Shown here piece after piece: positions 1 through 5,152 of a stretch of 9,716 nt of DNA. This DNA is from Thermoplasmata archaeon (GTDB lineage Archaea > Thermoplasmatota > Thermoplasmata > RBG-16-68-12), in contig DUJI01000055.1 of assembly GCA_013329855.1 (NCBI GenBank), positions 1 to 9,716 on the forward strand, given 5' to 3'. The position numbers and the translations under genes were made by a program. The notes beneath the pieces are model-generated. The model saw only the letters and a program-made list of their open reading frames with translations. It was not told the DNA's origin and searched no databases. Every line of letters begins with the position of its first letter. Position 1 is the stretch's first letter.

Positions 1-266
1 GCGGCACCGATCACGGCGGCGAGGATGACGCCGATGGACTGGATGACGATGTTCCACAGCGACACATCCGCGGTCATCGGTCCCGCATAGTAGCCCCACA
101 CGACTCCCACAATGAGTCCACCCACAAGCAGGCCGGCCCCGATCTTCCGGCTCTTGCCGCTGCCGAAGTACGCGGTGAAAGCGCCGGTGATGACGAGGAA
201 CAGCGCGAACGTGAGCAGCAGTACGGTCACGAAATTCATCACGGTGAAGACATCAAGCGCGCTCAT
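1..266 (-). CDS. Multi-pass membrane protein, 3' part cut off by the window edge
   Basis: An open frame of 88 codons starts with ATG at 266 and runs off the left edge without a stop. I do not recognise the family. The visible part is very hydrophobic. A first helix spans about residues 10-31, followed by a polar, basic turn (FGSGKSRK, about 34-41). A second helix lies at about 43-60 and a third begins near 71 and continues out of the window. This suggests an inner-membrane protein with a cytoplasmic basic loop. The start is well supported: AAGGTG (278-273) lies 6 nt upstream and overlaps the stop of the preceding gene, so the two are almost certainly co-transcribed and perhaps translationally coupled. 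The upstream partner is a stand-alone Lrp/AsnC effector-binding domain, so transport or sensing of a small ligand is possible. That is inference from context only. Confidence 0.72.
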   Translation of the reverse strand, partial: MSALDVFTVMNFVTVLLLTFALFLVITGAFTAYFGSGKSRKIGAGLLVGGLIVGVVWGYYAGPMTADVSLWNIVIQSIGVILAAVIGA

Positions 267-272
267 CCGGTA

Positions 273-278
273 CACCTT
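273..278 (-). promoter_or_regulatory. Ribosome binding site for the partial membrane protein
   Basis: AAGGTG on the minus strand matches the archaeal anti-Shine-Dalgarno sequence and sits 6 nt before the ATG at 266. It overlaps the stop codon of the Lrp-like gene (278-280). This fixes the start and implies coupling of the two genes. Confidence 0.6.
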
Positions 279-511
279 CAGAACTTGATTCCCGTCAGGG
301 TCTTCGTGTCGATGACGCCCGGGATGCTACGAATCTTGTCCACGACGACTTGGCCTAGGACGTTGAAGTCCTCCGCCTCGATCTTCGCGATGAGGTCGTA
401 CTCTCCGAACAACGGGTGCAGTTCCACGATCTCCTTGACCTTCAGGAGCTCGTTGTACACCTCATGCTCCTTCGCGGGAGCCGTGCTAATGAGCACGAAC
501 CCGATAGCCAT
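278..511 (-). CDS. Stand-alone Lrp/AsnC ligand-binding (RAM) domain protein
   Basis: This 77-residue protein corresponds to the C-terminal effector-binding half of Lrp/AsnC regulators (an alpha-beta sandwich, the RAM domain). It begins directly with the first beta strand (AIGFVLISTAP). It then shows the typical helix, the LFGEYDLIAKIEAED segment (residues 34-48) and the closing IRSIPGVIDTKTLTGI (60-75). There is no room for the N-terminal helix-turn-helix of full-length Lrp proteins (about 150 residues). Proteins of this kind are known in archaea and assemble as oligomers that bind small ligands such as amino acids; without a DNA-binding domain it may modulate another Lrp protein by hetero-oligomerisation. 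The ATG at 511 has GGTGA (522-518) 6 nt upstream and a BRE/TATA element at about 547-563. It is followed 11 nt later by a membrane protein gene in the same transcript. Confidence 0.88.
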   Translation of the reverse strand: MAIGFVLISTAPAKEHEVYNELLKVKEIVELHPLFGEYDLIAKIEAEDFNVLGQVVVDKIRSIPGVIDTKTLTGIKF

Positions 512-516
512 CCCCG

Positions 517-545
517 GTCACCGAAGGGGGCGAACCTCCGGTGAC
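517..545. repeat. Inverted repeat between TATA box and start of the Lrp-like gene
   Basis: GTCACCG (517-523) and CGGTGAC (539-545) form a perfect 7-bp inverted repeat with a 15-bp spacer and 22 bp between arm starts, about two helical turns. It lies between the TATA box and the start codon, and one arm contains the GGTGA ribosome binding site. It could be an operator for a dimeric regulator. A 7-bp match may also be chance. Confidence 0.35.
518..522 (-). promoter_or_regulatory. Ribosome binding site of the Lrp-like gene
   Basis: GGTGA on the minus strand lies 6 nt before the ATG at 511. It supports that start and agrees with a short leader of about a dozen nucleotides from the TATA box at 547-552. 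Confidence 0.55.
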
Positions 546-546
546 G

Positions 547-563
547 ATATAACCCTTTCCATG
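547..563 (-). promoter_or_regulatory. Archaeal BRE/TATA promoter for the Lrp-like gene
   Basis: Read on the minus strand, a purine-rich BRE-like stretch (GGAAAGGG) is followed directly by TTATAT (552-547), the only AT-rich island in the gap of 83 bp. The TATA centre is about 38 nt upstream of the ATG. Archaeal transcription normally starts about 26 nt downstream of the TATA box, so the start would fall near 523, just ahead of or within the GGTGA ribosome binding site. This separates the Lrp-like gene from the upstream kinase operon. Confidence 0.55.
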
Positions 564-594
564 AAGCCGTACGACGGGCTCCCTATGGGGCGAC

Positions 595-1518
595 TCAGAA
601 CGATGCGTGGCGTCGCGCGCGTGCCACGGTCTGCGCCCAACGGGGCAGGTTGGTCTGGGTCCCCTTCTCCTCGACGACGAAGCTGGCGACCGCGGAGGCG
701 AGGATGCCGCATCGCCGCAGGTCATACCCGCGAGCGAGGCCCGCGTAGAAGCCCGCGCGATACGCGTCTCCCGCGCCCGTGATCTCGACCACCCGCCTCG
801 GCCGGACCGCGGGGACGTCGATCTTCCCGTCCCGCGTATAGACCACGCTCCCCCGCGCGCCGCGCGTGACCACGACGGCTTCCGCAGTGCGCGCGAGTCC
901 GGCCGTCGAGGTGGTGCCCATGAATCGCTTGGCCTGAGCGACCTCCGCCTCGTTCCCGAAGAAGTACGTGGCCCGCCGGAACAGGTCCCGGAACCGCCGG
1001 CGGTCGTACACATACGTGATCTCCTGGGCCGGATCGAAGGCAATGGGCCGGCCCCATCGCTCCGCCAGATCGGCGATCTTGGTGTAGTACTCCGGCGGGC
1101 CGGTTCCCACATGGACGAGTTCCACATCCCGGACGCTGTGTGCGAGGACCGGAAGCTTGGCCCCCTCGGTCCAGGGTCCCTGGTCGATGATCGTCATCTG
1201 ATTCCCTCCGCGGTCCGAGAACACCCACGCCTCCGGGGTGGTGGACCCCCGGATTTCCCGCAGGTCTCGCAGGTCCACGCCGTCCCGTGCGAGCGTCTCG
1301 CGGTAGTCCGCGGGGAAGTCCGGGCCCACGAAGGACGCAAGCGAGGTGCGCACCCCGAGCCGGGCCGCCGCGCGAGCCAGGTTCCCCGCCGTGCCGCCGA
1401 AGTACCGCTTCCGATCGAGCAGCGCCACGGAGGTGTCCGGCCGCGGCAGCTGGGAGACGGTGAGGATGTGGTCCATGACCACATGCCCGAACGCGCCGAC
1501 GAAGTTCCTCACGCCCAC
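595..1518 (-). CDS. PfkB-family sugar/nucleoside kinase
   Basis: This 307-residue ribokinase-like (PfkB) kinase phosphorylates a sugar or nucleoside using a nucleoside triphosphate in the cytoplasm. The N-terminal substrate motif GGTAGN is at residues 41-46. The NxxE magnesium motif is N189-E192 (FFGNEAE), and the second PfkB signature ITGAGDAYRAGF is at 246-257, with D251 the expected catalytic base. Length is normal for the family. The start is GTG at 1518, overlapping the upstream phosphatase gene by 10 nt, with GGGAG (1531-1527) 8 nt before it. The substrate cannot be read from sequence. Because ahcY lies two genes upstream and releases adenosine, an adenosine or nucleoside kinase that clears this product is attractive; archaeal PfkB nucleoside kinases are known. 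Ribose or another sugar is the alternative. The family call is secure and the substrate is inference. Confidence 0.93.
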   Translation of the reverse strand: MGVRNFVGAFGHVVMDHILTVSQLPRPDTSVALLDRKRYFGGTAGNLARAAARLGVRTSLASFVGPDFPADYRETLARDGVDLRDLREIRGSTTPEAWVFSDRGGNQMTIIDQGPWTEGAKLPVLAHSVRDVELVHVGTGPPEYYTKIADLAERWGRPIAFDPAQEITYVYDRRRFRDLFRRATYFFGNEAEVAQAKRFMGTTSTAGLARTAEAVVVTRGARGSVVYTRDGKIDVPAVRPRRVVEITGAGDAYRAGFYAGLARGYDLRRCGILASAVASFVVEEKGTQTNLPRWAQTVARARRHASF

Positions 1519-2147
1519 CGGTCCATCTCCCGCTGCACGTCGGCAAAGGTGTCGAAGGGGATGAACTCCATTGCCTCCTCACGGCACAGGTCCGCGAGCT
1601 CCTTCTTCGCGAACACGACGTCGGCCTCCACCGCGGGGCAGAGGTCAGAGTGCCCGTCTCCGACATAGGCGACTTGGTAGCCCTGGGTCCGGAGCTCGAA
1701 GAGACGCAGGAGCTTGCAGGTGCCGCACAGGGTGCAGGTCGGGTCCGCGTAGGGGTGCGAGATTCGGACGTGTCCCTCCTCGAAGACGGCCCGGTTCGTG
1801 CGGACCGGGACATCGATCCGCCACTTGCGTAAGAGGGGATGGAGGTAGACGTCGAGTCCCTCGCTCACGATCTCGAGGCGGATGCCGCGGGCCCGGCAGT
1901 ACGCGGCGAACGGTGGGAACGTCTCGTCCAGCCGGACGTGCTCGTCGACGAACCGGAGGACATCCGCCTCCTTCGCGCGGACCAGGGCGAACTGGCGGAC
2001 CATGGCCTCCCGCGTGCCAATCTTCCGCGCCCGGTGCTCCTCCTCGATGTCCCACCACTCGGGCGGGGCGAACTCCTCGAGGATGTCCTCCGCCACGTCC
2101 GTCTGGGTGACCGTCCCGTCGAAGTCAGTCAGGACTGCGCGCTTCAC
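1509..2147 (-). CDS. HAD-superfamily phosphatase, MtnX-like (subfamily IB)
   Basis: This 212-residue phosphoserine-phosphatase/MtnX-type HAD hydrolase shows all four motifs. They are DFDGT (8-12, D8 nucleophile and D10 acid/base), S95 in IVSEG, K145 in CGTCK, and GDGHSD (163-168, D164 and D168 for magnesium). MtnX dephosphorylates 2-hydroxy-3-keto-5-methylthiopentenyl-1-phosphate in methionine salvage; many archaeal relatives carry that label without proof. A CxxCxxCK cluster (C138, C141, C144, K145) could bind a metal or be redox-active. The start is GTG at 2147, immediately encoding KRAVLTDFDGT, and 25 nt separate it from the ahcY stop. It overlaps the PfkB kinase gene downstream. Its position between ahcY and a kinase favours a role in sulfur-nucleoside or phospho-sugar metabolism. 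No other methionine-salvage gene is in view, so I give no symbol. Confidence 0.88.
   Translation of the reverse strand: MKRAVLTDFDGTVTQTDVAEDILEEFAPPEWWDIEEEHRARKIGTREAMVRQFALVRAKEADVLRFVDEHVRLDETFPPFAAYCRARGIRLEIVSEGLDVYLHPLLRKWRIDVPVRTNRAVFEEGHVRISHPYADPTCTLCGTCKLLRLFELRTQGYQVAYVGDGHSDLCPAVEADVVFAKKELADLCREEAMEFIPFDTFADVQREMDRWA
1527..1531 (-). promoter_or_regulatory. Ribosome binding site deciding the GTG start of the PfkB kinase
   Basis: GGGAG lies inside the end of the HAD phosphatase gene, 8 nt upstream of GTG 1518. It favours that codon over a second in-frame GTG at 1512. Confidence 0.45.
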
Positions 2148-2172
2148 GTGCCCCCTCGGGGTCCGCGGAGGA

Positions 2173-3411
2173 TCAGGTTCCCTCGTGCCACGACTCCAGG
2201 TACTTCTTCTGCGCCGCGGAGAGGGAATCGATGTGGATGCCCAGGCTCTTCAGCTTGAGCTGGGCCACTCGGTCGTCCAGGGCCTCCGGCACCGCGTACA
2301 CCCGCGGCTCGAGCTCGCGCGCGTGCTTGGCGAGGTGGGCCGCGCTCACGGCCTGGATGGCGAAGCTCATGTCCATGATCTCCACGGGATGTCCCTGTCC
2401 CGCGGCGAGGTTCACGAGCCTCCCTTCCGCGAGGAGGTAGACCCGCTTTCCGCCGGCGAGCGTGTACTCGTCCACGAACTCGCGCACCCGGCGCTTCCCT
2501 TTGGCGGCGCCCTGCAGATCCTTGAGGGAGATTTCGTTGTTGAAGTGCCCCGCGTTGGCCAGGACGACGCCGTCCTTGAGCGCGGCGAAGTGCTTCGCCG
2601 TGACGACGTCCTTGTCGCCGGTGGCGGAGACGATGAAGTCGGCGACCTTCGCGGCCTGGGCCATGGGCAGCACCTCGTAGCCGTCCATGGAGGCCTCGAT
2701 GGCCCGGACGGGGTCGATCTCCGTGACGATCACGCGGGCGCCCATCCCCTTCGCGCGCATGGCGATCCCCCGACCGCACCAGCCGTACCCCGCGACGACG
2801 AACGCCTTGCCCGCGATGAGCAGGTTCGTCGCGTTCATGATCCCGTCGAACGTGCTCTGCCCGGTCCCGTATCGGTTGTCGAAGAGGTGCTTCATCTTCG
2901 CGTCGTTCACGTCGATGACCGGGAACCTGAGCTCTCCGTCCTTCTCCATGGAACGCAGGCGGATGACCCCCGTGGTGGTCTCCTCGTTCCCGCCGCGGAC
3001 GCGGTCCAGGAGCTCGCGGCGCTTCGTGTGGAGCAGGAAGATGAGGTCCGCCCCGTCGTCGATGACCAAGTCGGGCTTCAGGTCGAGGACCTTGTGGAGG
3101 CTCTCGTAGTACTCCTCCGTGGTCTGCCACTTCTTCGCGTGCACGTCGAGGCCATGGACTTCCTTGAGGGCGGCGACCACGCTGTCGTCCGTGGACAAAG
3201 GGTTACAGGAGGCCAGGCGGACGTCGGCTCCGGCCTCCCGCAGGGTGAGCGCGAGGACGCCCGTCTTTGCCTCCGTGTGGAGCGCCATGCCAATCCGCAG
3301 GCCGTTGATGGCCTTGGACCGCCGGAGCTCCCCCCGGACCGCGGCGAGGACGGGCATGTGGTCCCGCGCCCACTCGAGGCGTCGCGCACCGCGCTCCGCG
3401 AGTTCGGACAT
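2173..3411 (-). CDS. ahcY: S-adenosylhomocysteine hydrolase (adenosylhomocysteinase)
   Basis: This enzyme reversibly splits S-adenosylhomocysteine, the inhibitory product of SAM-dependent methylation, into adenosine and homocysteine, using tightly bound NAD. With residues counted from the GTG one codon upstream, the hallmarks are HTEAKTG (46-52), DDGAD (119-123), NEETTTG (143-149) and NDAKMKHLFDN (170-180). The NAD-binding glycine loop GYGWCGRG is at 209-216, followed by HFNNEI (290-295) and GHPVEIMDMSF (341-351). Length (412 residues from ATG) suits the archaeal type; the tail ends in QKKYLESWHEGT and lacks the longer K...Y tail of eukaryotic and most bacterial enzymes. Some archaeal homologues prefer S-inosylhomocysteine, so the natural substrate may differ. 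GTG at 3414 directly precedes ATG 3411 and is an alternative start. It follows a small membrane protein gene by 27 nt and leads into the phosphatase and kinase genes. Confidence 0.97.
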   Translation of the reverse strand: MSELAERGARRLEWARDHMPVLAAVRGELRRSKAINGLRIGMALHTEAKTGVLALTLREAGADVRLASCNPLSTDDSVVAALKEVHGLDVHAKKWQTTEEYYESLHKVLDLKPDLVIDDGADLIFLLHTKRRELLDRVRGGNEETTTGVIRLRSMEKDGELRFPVIDVNDAKMKHLFDNRYGTGQSTFDGIMNATNLLIAGKAFVVAGYGWCGRGIAMRAKGMGARVIVTEIDPVRAIEASMDGYEVLPMAQAAKVADFIVSATGDKDVVTAKHFAALKDGVVLANAGHFNNEISLKDLQGAAKGKRRVREFVDEYTLAGGKRVYLLAEGRLVNLAAGQGHPVEIMDMSFAIQAVSAAHLAKHARELEPRVYAVPEALDDRVAQLKLKSLGIHIDSLSAAQKKYLESWHEGT

Positions 3412-3438
3412 CACGGCGCCGATGCCTCGGTTCTCATT

Positions 3439-3924
3439 TCAGCCTTGCGGTGTCACGCTCCGGTTCCGGACCGCGTCCGCGACGAGGCACACGACCCCGA
3501 GGCCGAGGGCGCCGTAGAACGCGGCGTCCACGGGCCACGCCGCGTGGACGTCCGAGGGCGAGGAGACCTGCCAGTACTCGATGCCGAGCACGGTCTTCTC
3601 GAGCACCGCGGGCATGTAGACGGTCTCACCGGGCGTGATTGCGGGGCGGGCATCCCCTTGGACGTACACGGGAACCGGGTTGTTCGGGTCTCCGCTGTGC
3701 ATCCAAAGCACGGTGACAGACGGCCCGAAGACTTGAGCGTAGCTCACGTTGTCGATTCTCTCGTGGATCGTGATTGTGGCACCGACCGCGTAGCCCAGGA
3801 ACCCGTTGCCCTGCTCGTCGGCGCGAAGCTGGGACCCGCTCACGGAGGTGAGGGGCCAGTACGCCACGGCGAGGACCAGGCCCACGAGGGCGAGGACGAC
3901 ACCCACAATCGCGAGTCGCTTCAT
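3439..3924 (-). CDS. Hypothetical membrane-anchored protein with extracytoplasmic domain
   Basis: I do not recognise this 161-residue protein. It begins MKRLAIVGVV with a hydrophobic helix at about 4-24, either an uncleaved signal anchor or a signal peptide. An extracytoplasmic region of about 105 residues follows, rich in beta-forming and polar residues. It contains an HSGDPNNPVP turn (76-86), a TPGETVYMPAV segment (98-107) and a single acidic patch. A second helix at about 134-151 (YGALGLGVVCLVADAV) precedes a short basic tail. The layout (helix, small outside domain, helix) suits an accessory membrane protein. An upstream in-frame ATG at 3960 exists, but GGAGGT (3939-3934) lies 9 nt before ATG 3924 and the hydrophobic segment then begins at residue 4, so I take 3924. 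It is the first gene of the ahcY operon, with 27 nt between them; its link to methyl-cycle chemistry is unknown. Confidence 0.75.
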   Translation of the reverse strand: MKRLAIVGVVLALVGLVLAVAYWPLTSVSGSQLRADEQGNGFLGYAVGATITIHERIDNVSYAQVFGPSVTVLWMHSGDPNNPVPVYVQGDARPAITPGETVYMPAVLEKTVLGIEYWQVSSPSDVHAAWPVDAAFYGALGLGVVCLVADAVRNRSVTPQG

Positions 3925-3933
3925 GGTCTGGGT

Positions 3934-3939
3934 ACCTCC
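3934..3939 (-). promoter_or_regulatory. Strong ribosome binding site for the small membrane protein
   Basis: GGAGGT on the minus strand lies 9 nt before ATG 3924 and decides this start over the in-frame ATG at 3960. The only AT-richer stretch upstream, 3966-3977 (GAAAG followed by TTCTTGA on the minus strand), is a weak BRE/TATA candidate at a fitting distance. Confidence 0.55.
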
Positions 3940-3994
3940 GGATGTGCTCTTCGCGGGCATCCGTCAAGAACTTTCTTCGTTGCACAGGGGCACG

Positions 3995-4040
3995 GGCGCC
4001 CTGGAACGTACCTCGGCTCACGCTTCGTTCCAGGGACGCC
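3995..4040. repeat. Long inverted repeat with 10-bp perfect arms
   Basis: CCCTGGAACG (3999-4008) is a perfect reverse complement of CGTTCCAGGG (4026-4035). The stem continues with GGCG (3995-3998) against CGCC (4037-4040) past one unpaired A (4036). The loop is 17 nt. It gives a hairpin of 14 pairs with one bulge on either strand and sits between divergent operons, so a terminator role is unlikely. Operator DNA or a structured RNA are the alternatives. Confidence 0.6.
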
Positions 4041-4113
4041 GCGAAATGCTCAGCGGCCGATGGGACCCGACGTGCTCATGGGGGCTTTGGTGGGTTTCTG
4101 GCTCCCCGGTCTC

Positions 4114-4135
4114 CATCCGTCCTTCACGGAGATGG
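4114..4135. repeat. Bulged hairpin in the divergent intergenic region
   Basis: CCATCCGT (4113-4120 with its flank) pairs with ACGG and ATGG in the stretch 4127-4135, around a loop of about five bases and a two-base bulge. It is weaker than its neighbours and is listed because three stems occur in tandem here. Confidence 0.3.
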
Positions 4136-4151
4136 CGGGCGTCCCAGCGTC

Positions 4152-4167
4152 GCCCGGTATGCCGGGC
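4152..4167. repeat. Short GC-rich hairpin, 4-nt loop
   Basis: GCCCGG (4152-4157) and CCGGGC (4162-4167) form a perfect 6-bp stem closed by the loop TATG. It is the third stem in the region and would be stable in RNA. GC-rich DNA produces such stems by chance fairly often. Confidence 0.35.
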
Positions 4168-4255
4168 ACGCACCGGCCGGCGCCCTCGTGCCCCCCCGGC
4201 CCGGGGCCAAGGATTTTGTCCCACCGAAACCATGGGGCCGTCCCTCGGTCATGCC

Positions 4256-5071
4256 ATGGCACTCAAGGACAAGCTCCGGGTCGGATGCAGCGGCTGGGGC
4301 TACGACGACTGGCTCGACAGCTTCTATCCGAAGGACACCCCCAAGTCGGAGTACCTCCCCCTGTACGCCAGGGTGCTCGACTGCGTCGAGGTGGACTCCT
4401 CGTTCTACCGCAACCCGGGGCCCGCGACGACGAAGTCCTGGTACAAGGCCACGCCGCCGGGGTTCCTATTCACGATGAAGATGCCCAAGCGGATCACGCA
4501 CGAGAAGAAGCTCCGCCAGGTATCGGAGAACCTGGGCTGGTTCTACGCCTCCGCGAAAGAGCTGAAGGAGAAGTGCGGCTTCCTCGTGGCCCAGCTGCCC
4601 CCGTCCATCAAGTACGACCGCGACTGGACCGTGATGCAGGAGTTCGTGAAATCCCTGGACGCGTCCTATCGCCACGCAATCGAGTTTCGGCACGCGTCGT
4701 GGTTCCGGGAGGACGTGTACGACCTCCTCCGGGACCGCAACGTGGCCATGGTCTGGACGGAGAACCAGTACCTGCGCAGCCCCTCCGCCGTGACGTCGGA
4801 CTCCATCTACCTCCGGATGGTCGGCGACCGCGAGATCACGGAGTTCCACGAGGTCCAGAAGGACAAGTCCGCCGAGATGCGCGCGTGGTACAAGGAGCTC
4901 GAGGACGCCGCGGACTCCGTGAAGGGGGCCATGGTCTTCTTCAACAACCACTACGCCGGATTCGGGCCCGGGAGCGTGAACGAGTTCCGTCGGCTCGCAG
5001 GCCTCATGGAATACGAATTCCCCGCGGCCGGCGCCGGCGCGGGCCAGAAGAGCCTGGTGGACTTCGGGTGA
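4256..5071 (+). CDS. DUF72 (YecE-like) TIM-barrel protein with C-terminal PIP-box-like tail
   Basis: This 271-residue protein has the full DUF72 pattern. It carries VGCSGWGYDDW (9-19), VEVDSSFYR (44-52), GFLFTMKMPKRITH (69-82), LVAQLPPSIKYD (110-121), AIEFRHASW (141-149), MVWTEN (165-170), IYLRMVGD (184-191) and VFFNNHYAGFGP (227-238). The fold is a TIM barrel; the biochemical role is unsettled. I recall a structure-based prediction that a Thermotoga member has a DNA-binding site resembling endonuclease IV. Here a Gly/Ala linker (257-263) is followed by QKSLVDFG (264-271), a Qxx(L)xxF tail like PCNA-binding PIP boxes. A translesion polymerase gene follows 81 nt later, so a DNA-repair role is a reasonable inference. 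The start ATG 4256 puts the first beta strand right at the N-terminus; an in-frame ATG at 4232 is possible. Neither has a clear ribosome binding site. Confidence 0.92.
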   Translation: MALKDKLRVGCSGWGYDDWLDSFYPKDTPKSEYLPLYARVLDCVEVDSSFYRNPGPATTKSWYKATPPGFLFTMKMPKRITHEKKLRQVSENLGWFYASAKELKEKCGFLVAQLPPSIKYDRDWTVMQEFVKSLDASYRHAIEFRHASWFREDVYDLLRDRNVAMVWTENQYLRSPSAVTSDSIYLRMVGDREITEFHEVQKDKSAEMRAWYKELEDAADSVKGAMVFFNNHYAGFGPGSVNEFRRLAGLMEYEFPAAGAGAGQKSLVDFG

Positions 5072-5137
5072 CTCCGTGGCCGGGAGGGTCCGCGTGTCCC
5101 GGGACGGATTCGCGGTCCGTGGGCCTGACCCATCCCT

Positions 5138-5143
5138 GGGAGG
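5138..5143 (+). promoter_or_regulatory. Ribosome binding site for dinB
   Basis: GGGAGG lies 9 nt before GTG 5153 and is followed by a CTGATC remnant of the full archaeal anti-Shine-Dalgarno match. It supports the GTG start. The gap of 81 nt between the DUF72 stop and this gene has no TATA-like sequence, which favours co-transcription. Confidence 0.55.
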
Positions 5144-5152
5144 GCTGATCGG

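Larger units (their letters stand above)
3925..4255. other. Divergent intergenic region with hairpins
   Basis: These 331 bases separate the minus-strand membrane-protein/ahcY operon from the plus-strand DUF72/dinB pair and should hold both promoters. No convincing gene is visible. The minus-strand promoter candidate is the weak AT-richer stretch at 3966-3977. The plus-strand candidate is ATTTTG at 4213-4218, about 40 nt before the DUF72 start and preceded by CCAAGG; neither is a canonical TATA box. Three inverted repeats lie between them (3995-4040, 4114-4135, 4152-4167). They may be operator DNA, a structured leader or a small RNA. Confidence 0.5.

Noticed and set aside
607..1668. Long plus-strand frame opposite the PfkB kinase.
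   Set aside because: It is the antisense shadow of a gene with complete PfkB motifs, and it has no recognisable domain.
4140..4200. tRNA or known riboswitch in the hairpin-rich intergenic stretch.
   Set aside because: I could not find a T-arm GGTTCGA-type sequence, a cloverleaf layout or a riboswitch core that I recognise.
3806..4255. In-frame upstream extension of DUF72 by 150 codons.
   Set aside because: It would overlap the opposite membrane-protein gene, is Arg/Pro/Ser-rich and has no fold-like pattern. The DUF72 domain begins right after ATG 4256.
5096..5105. Perfect palindrome GTCCCGGGAC between DUF72 and dinB.
   Set aside because: A single 10-bp palindrome in GC-rich DNA is easily chance; there is no AT-rich promoter next to it and no second copy nearby.
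1882..5148. A 1088-codon open frame on the plus strand across ahcY, the membrane protein and DUF72.
   Set aside because: It runs antisense to ahcY and the small membrane protein and out of frame with DUF72, all of which have clear family motifs or a start with a good ribosome binding site. The translation is Arg/Pro/Gly/Asp-rich with no motif. Long open shadows are expected in GC-rich DNA with third-position GC bias.
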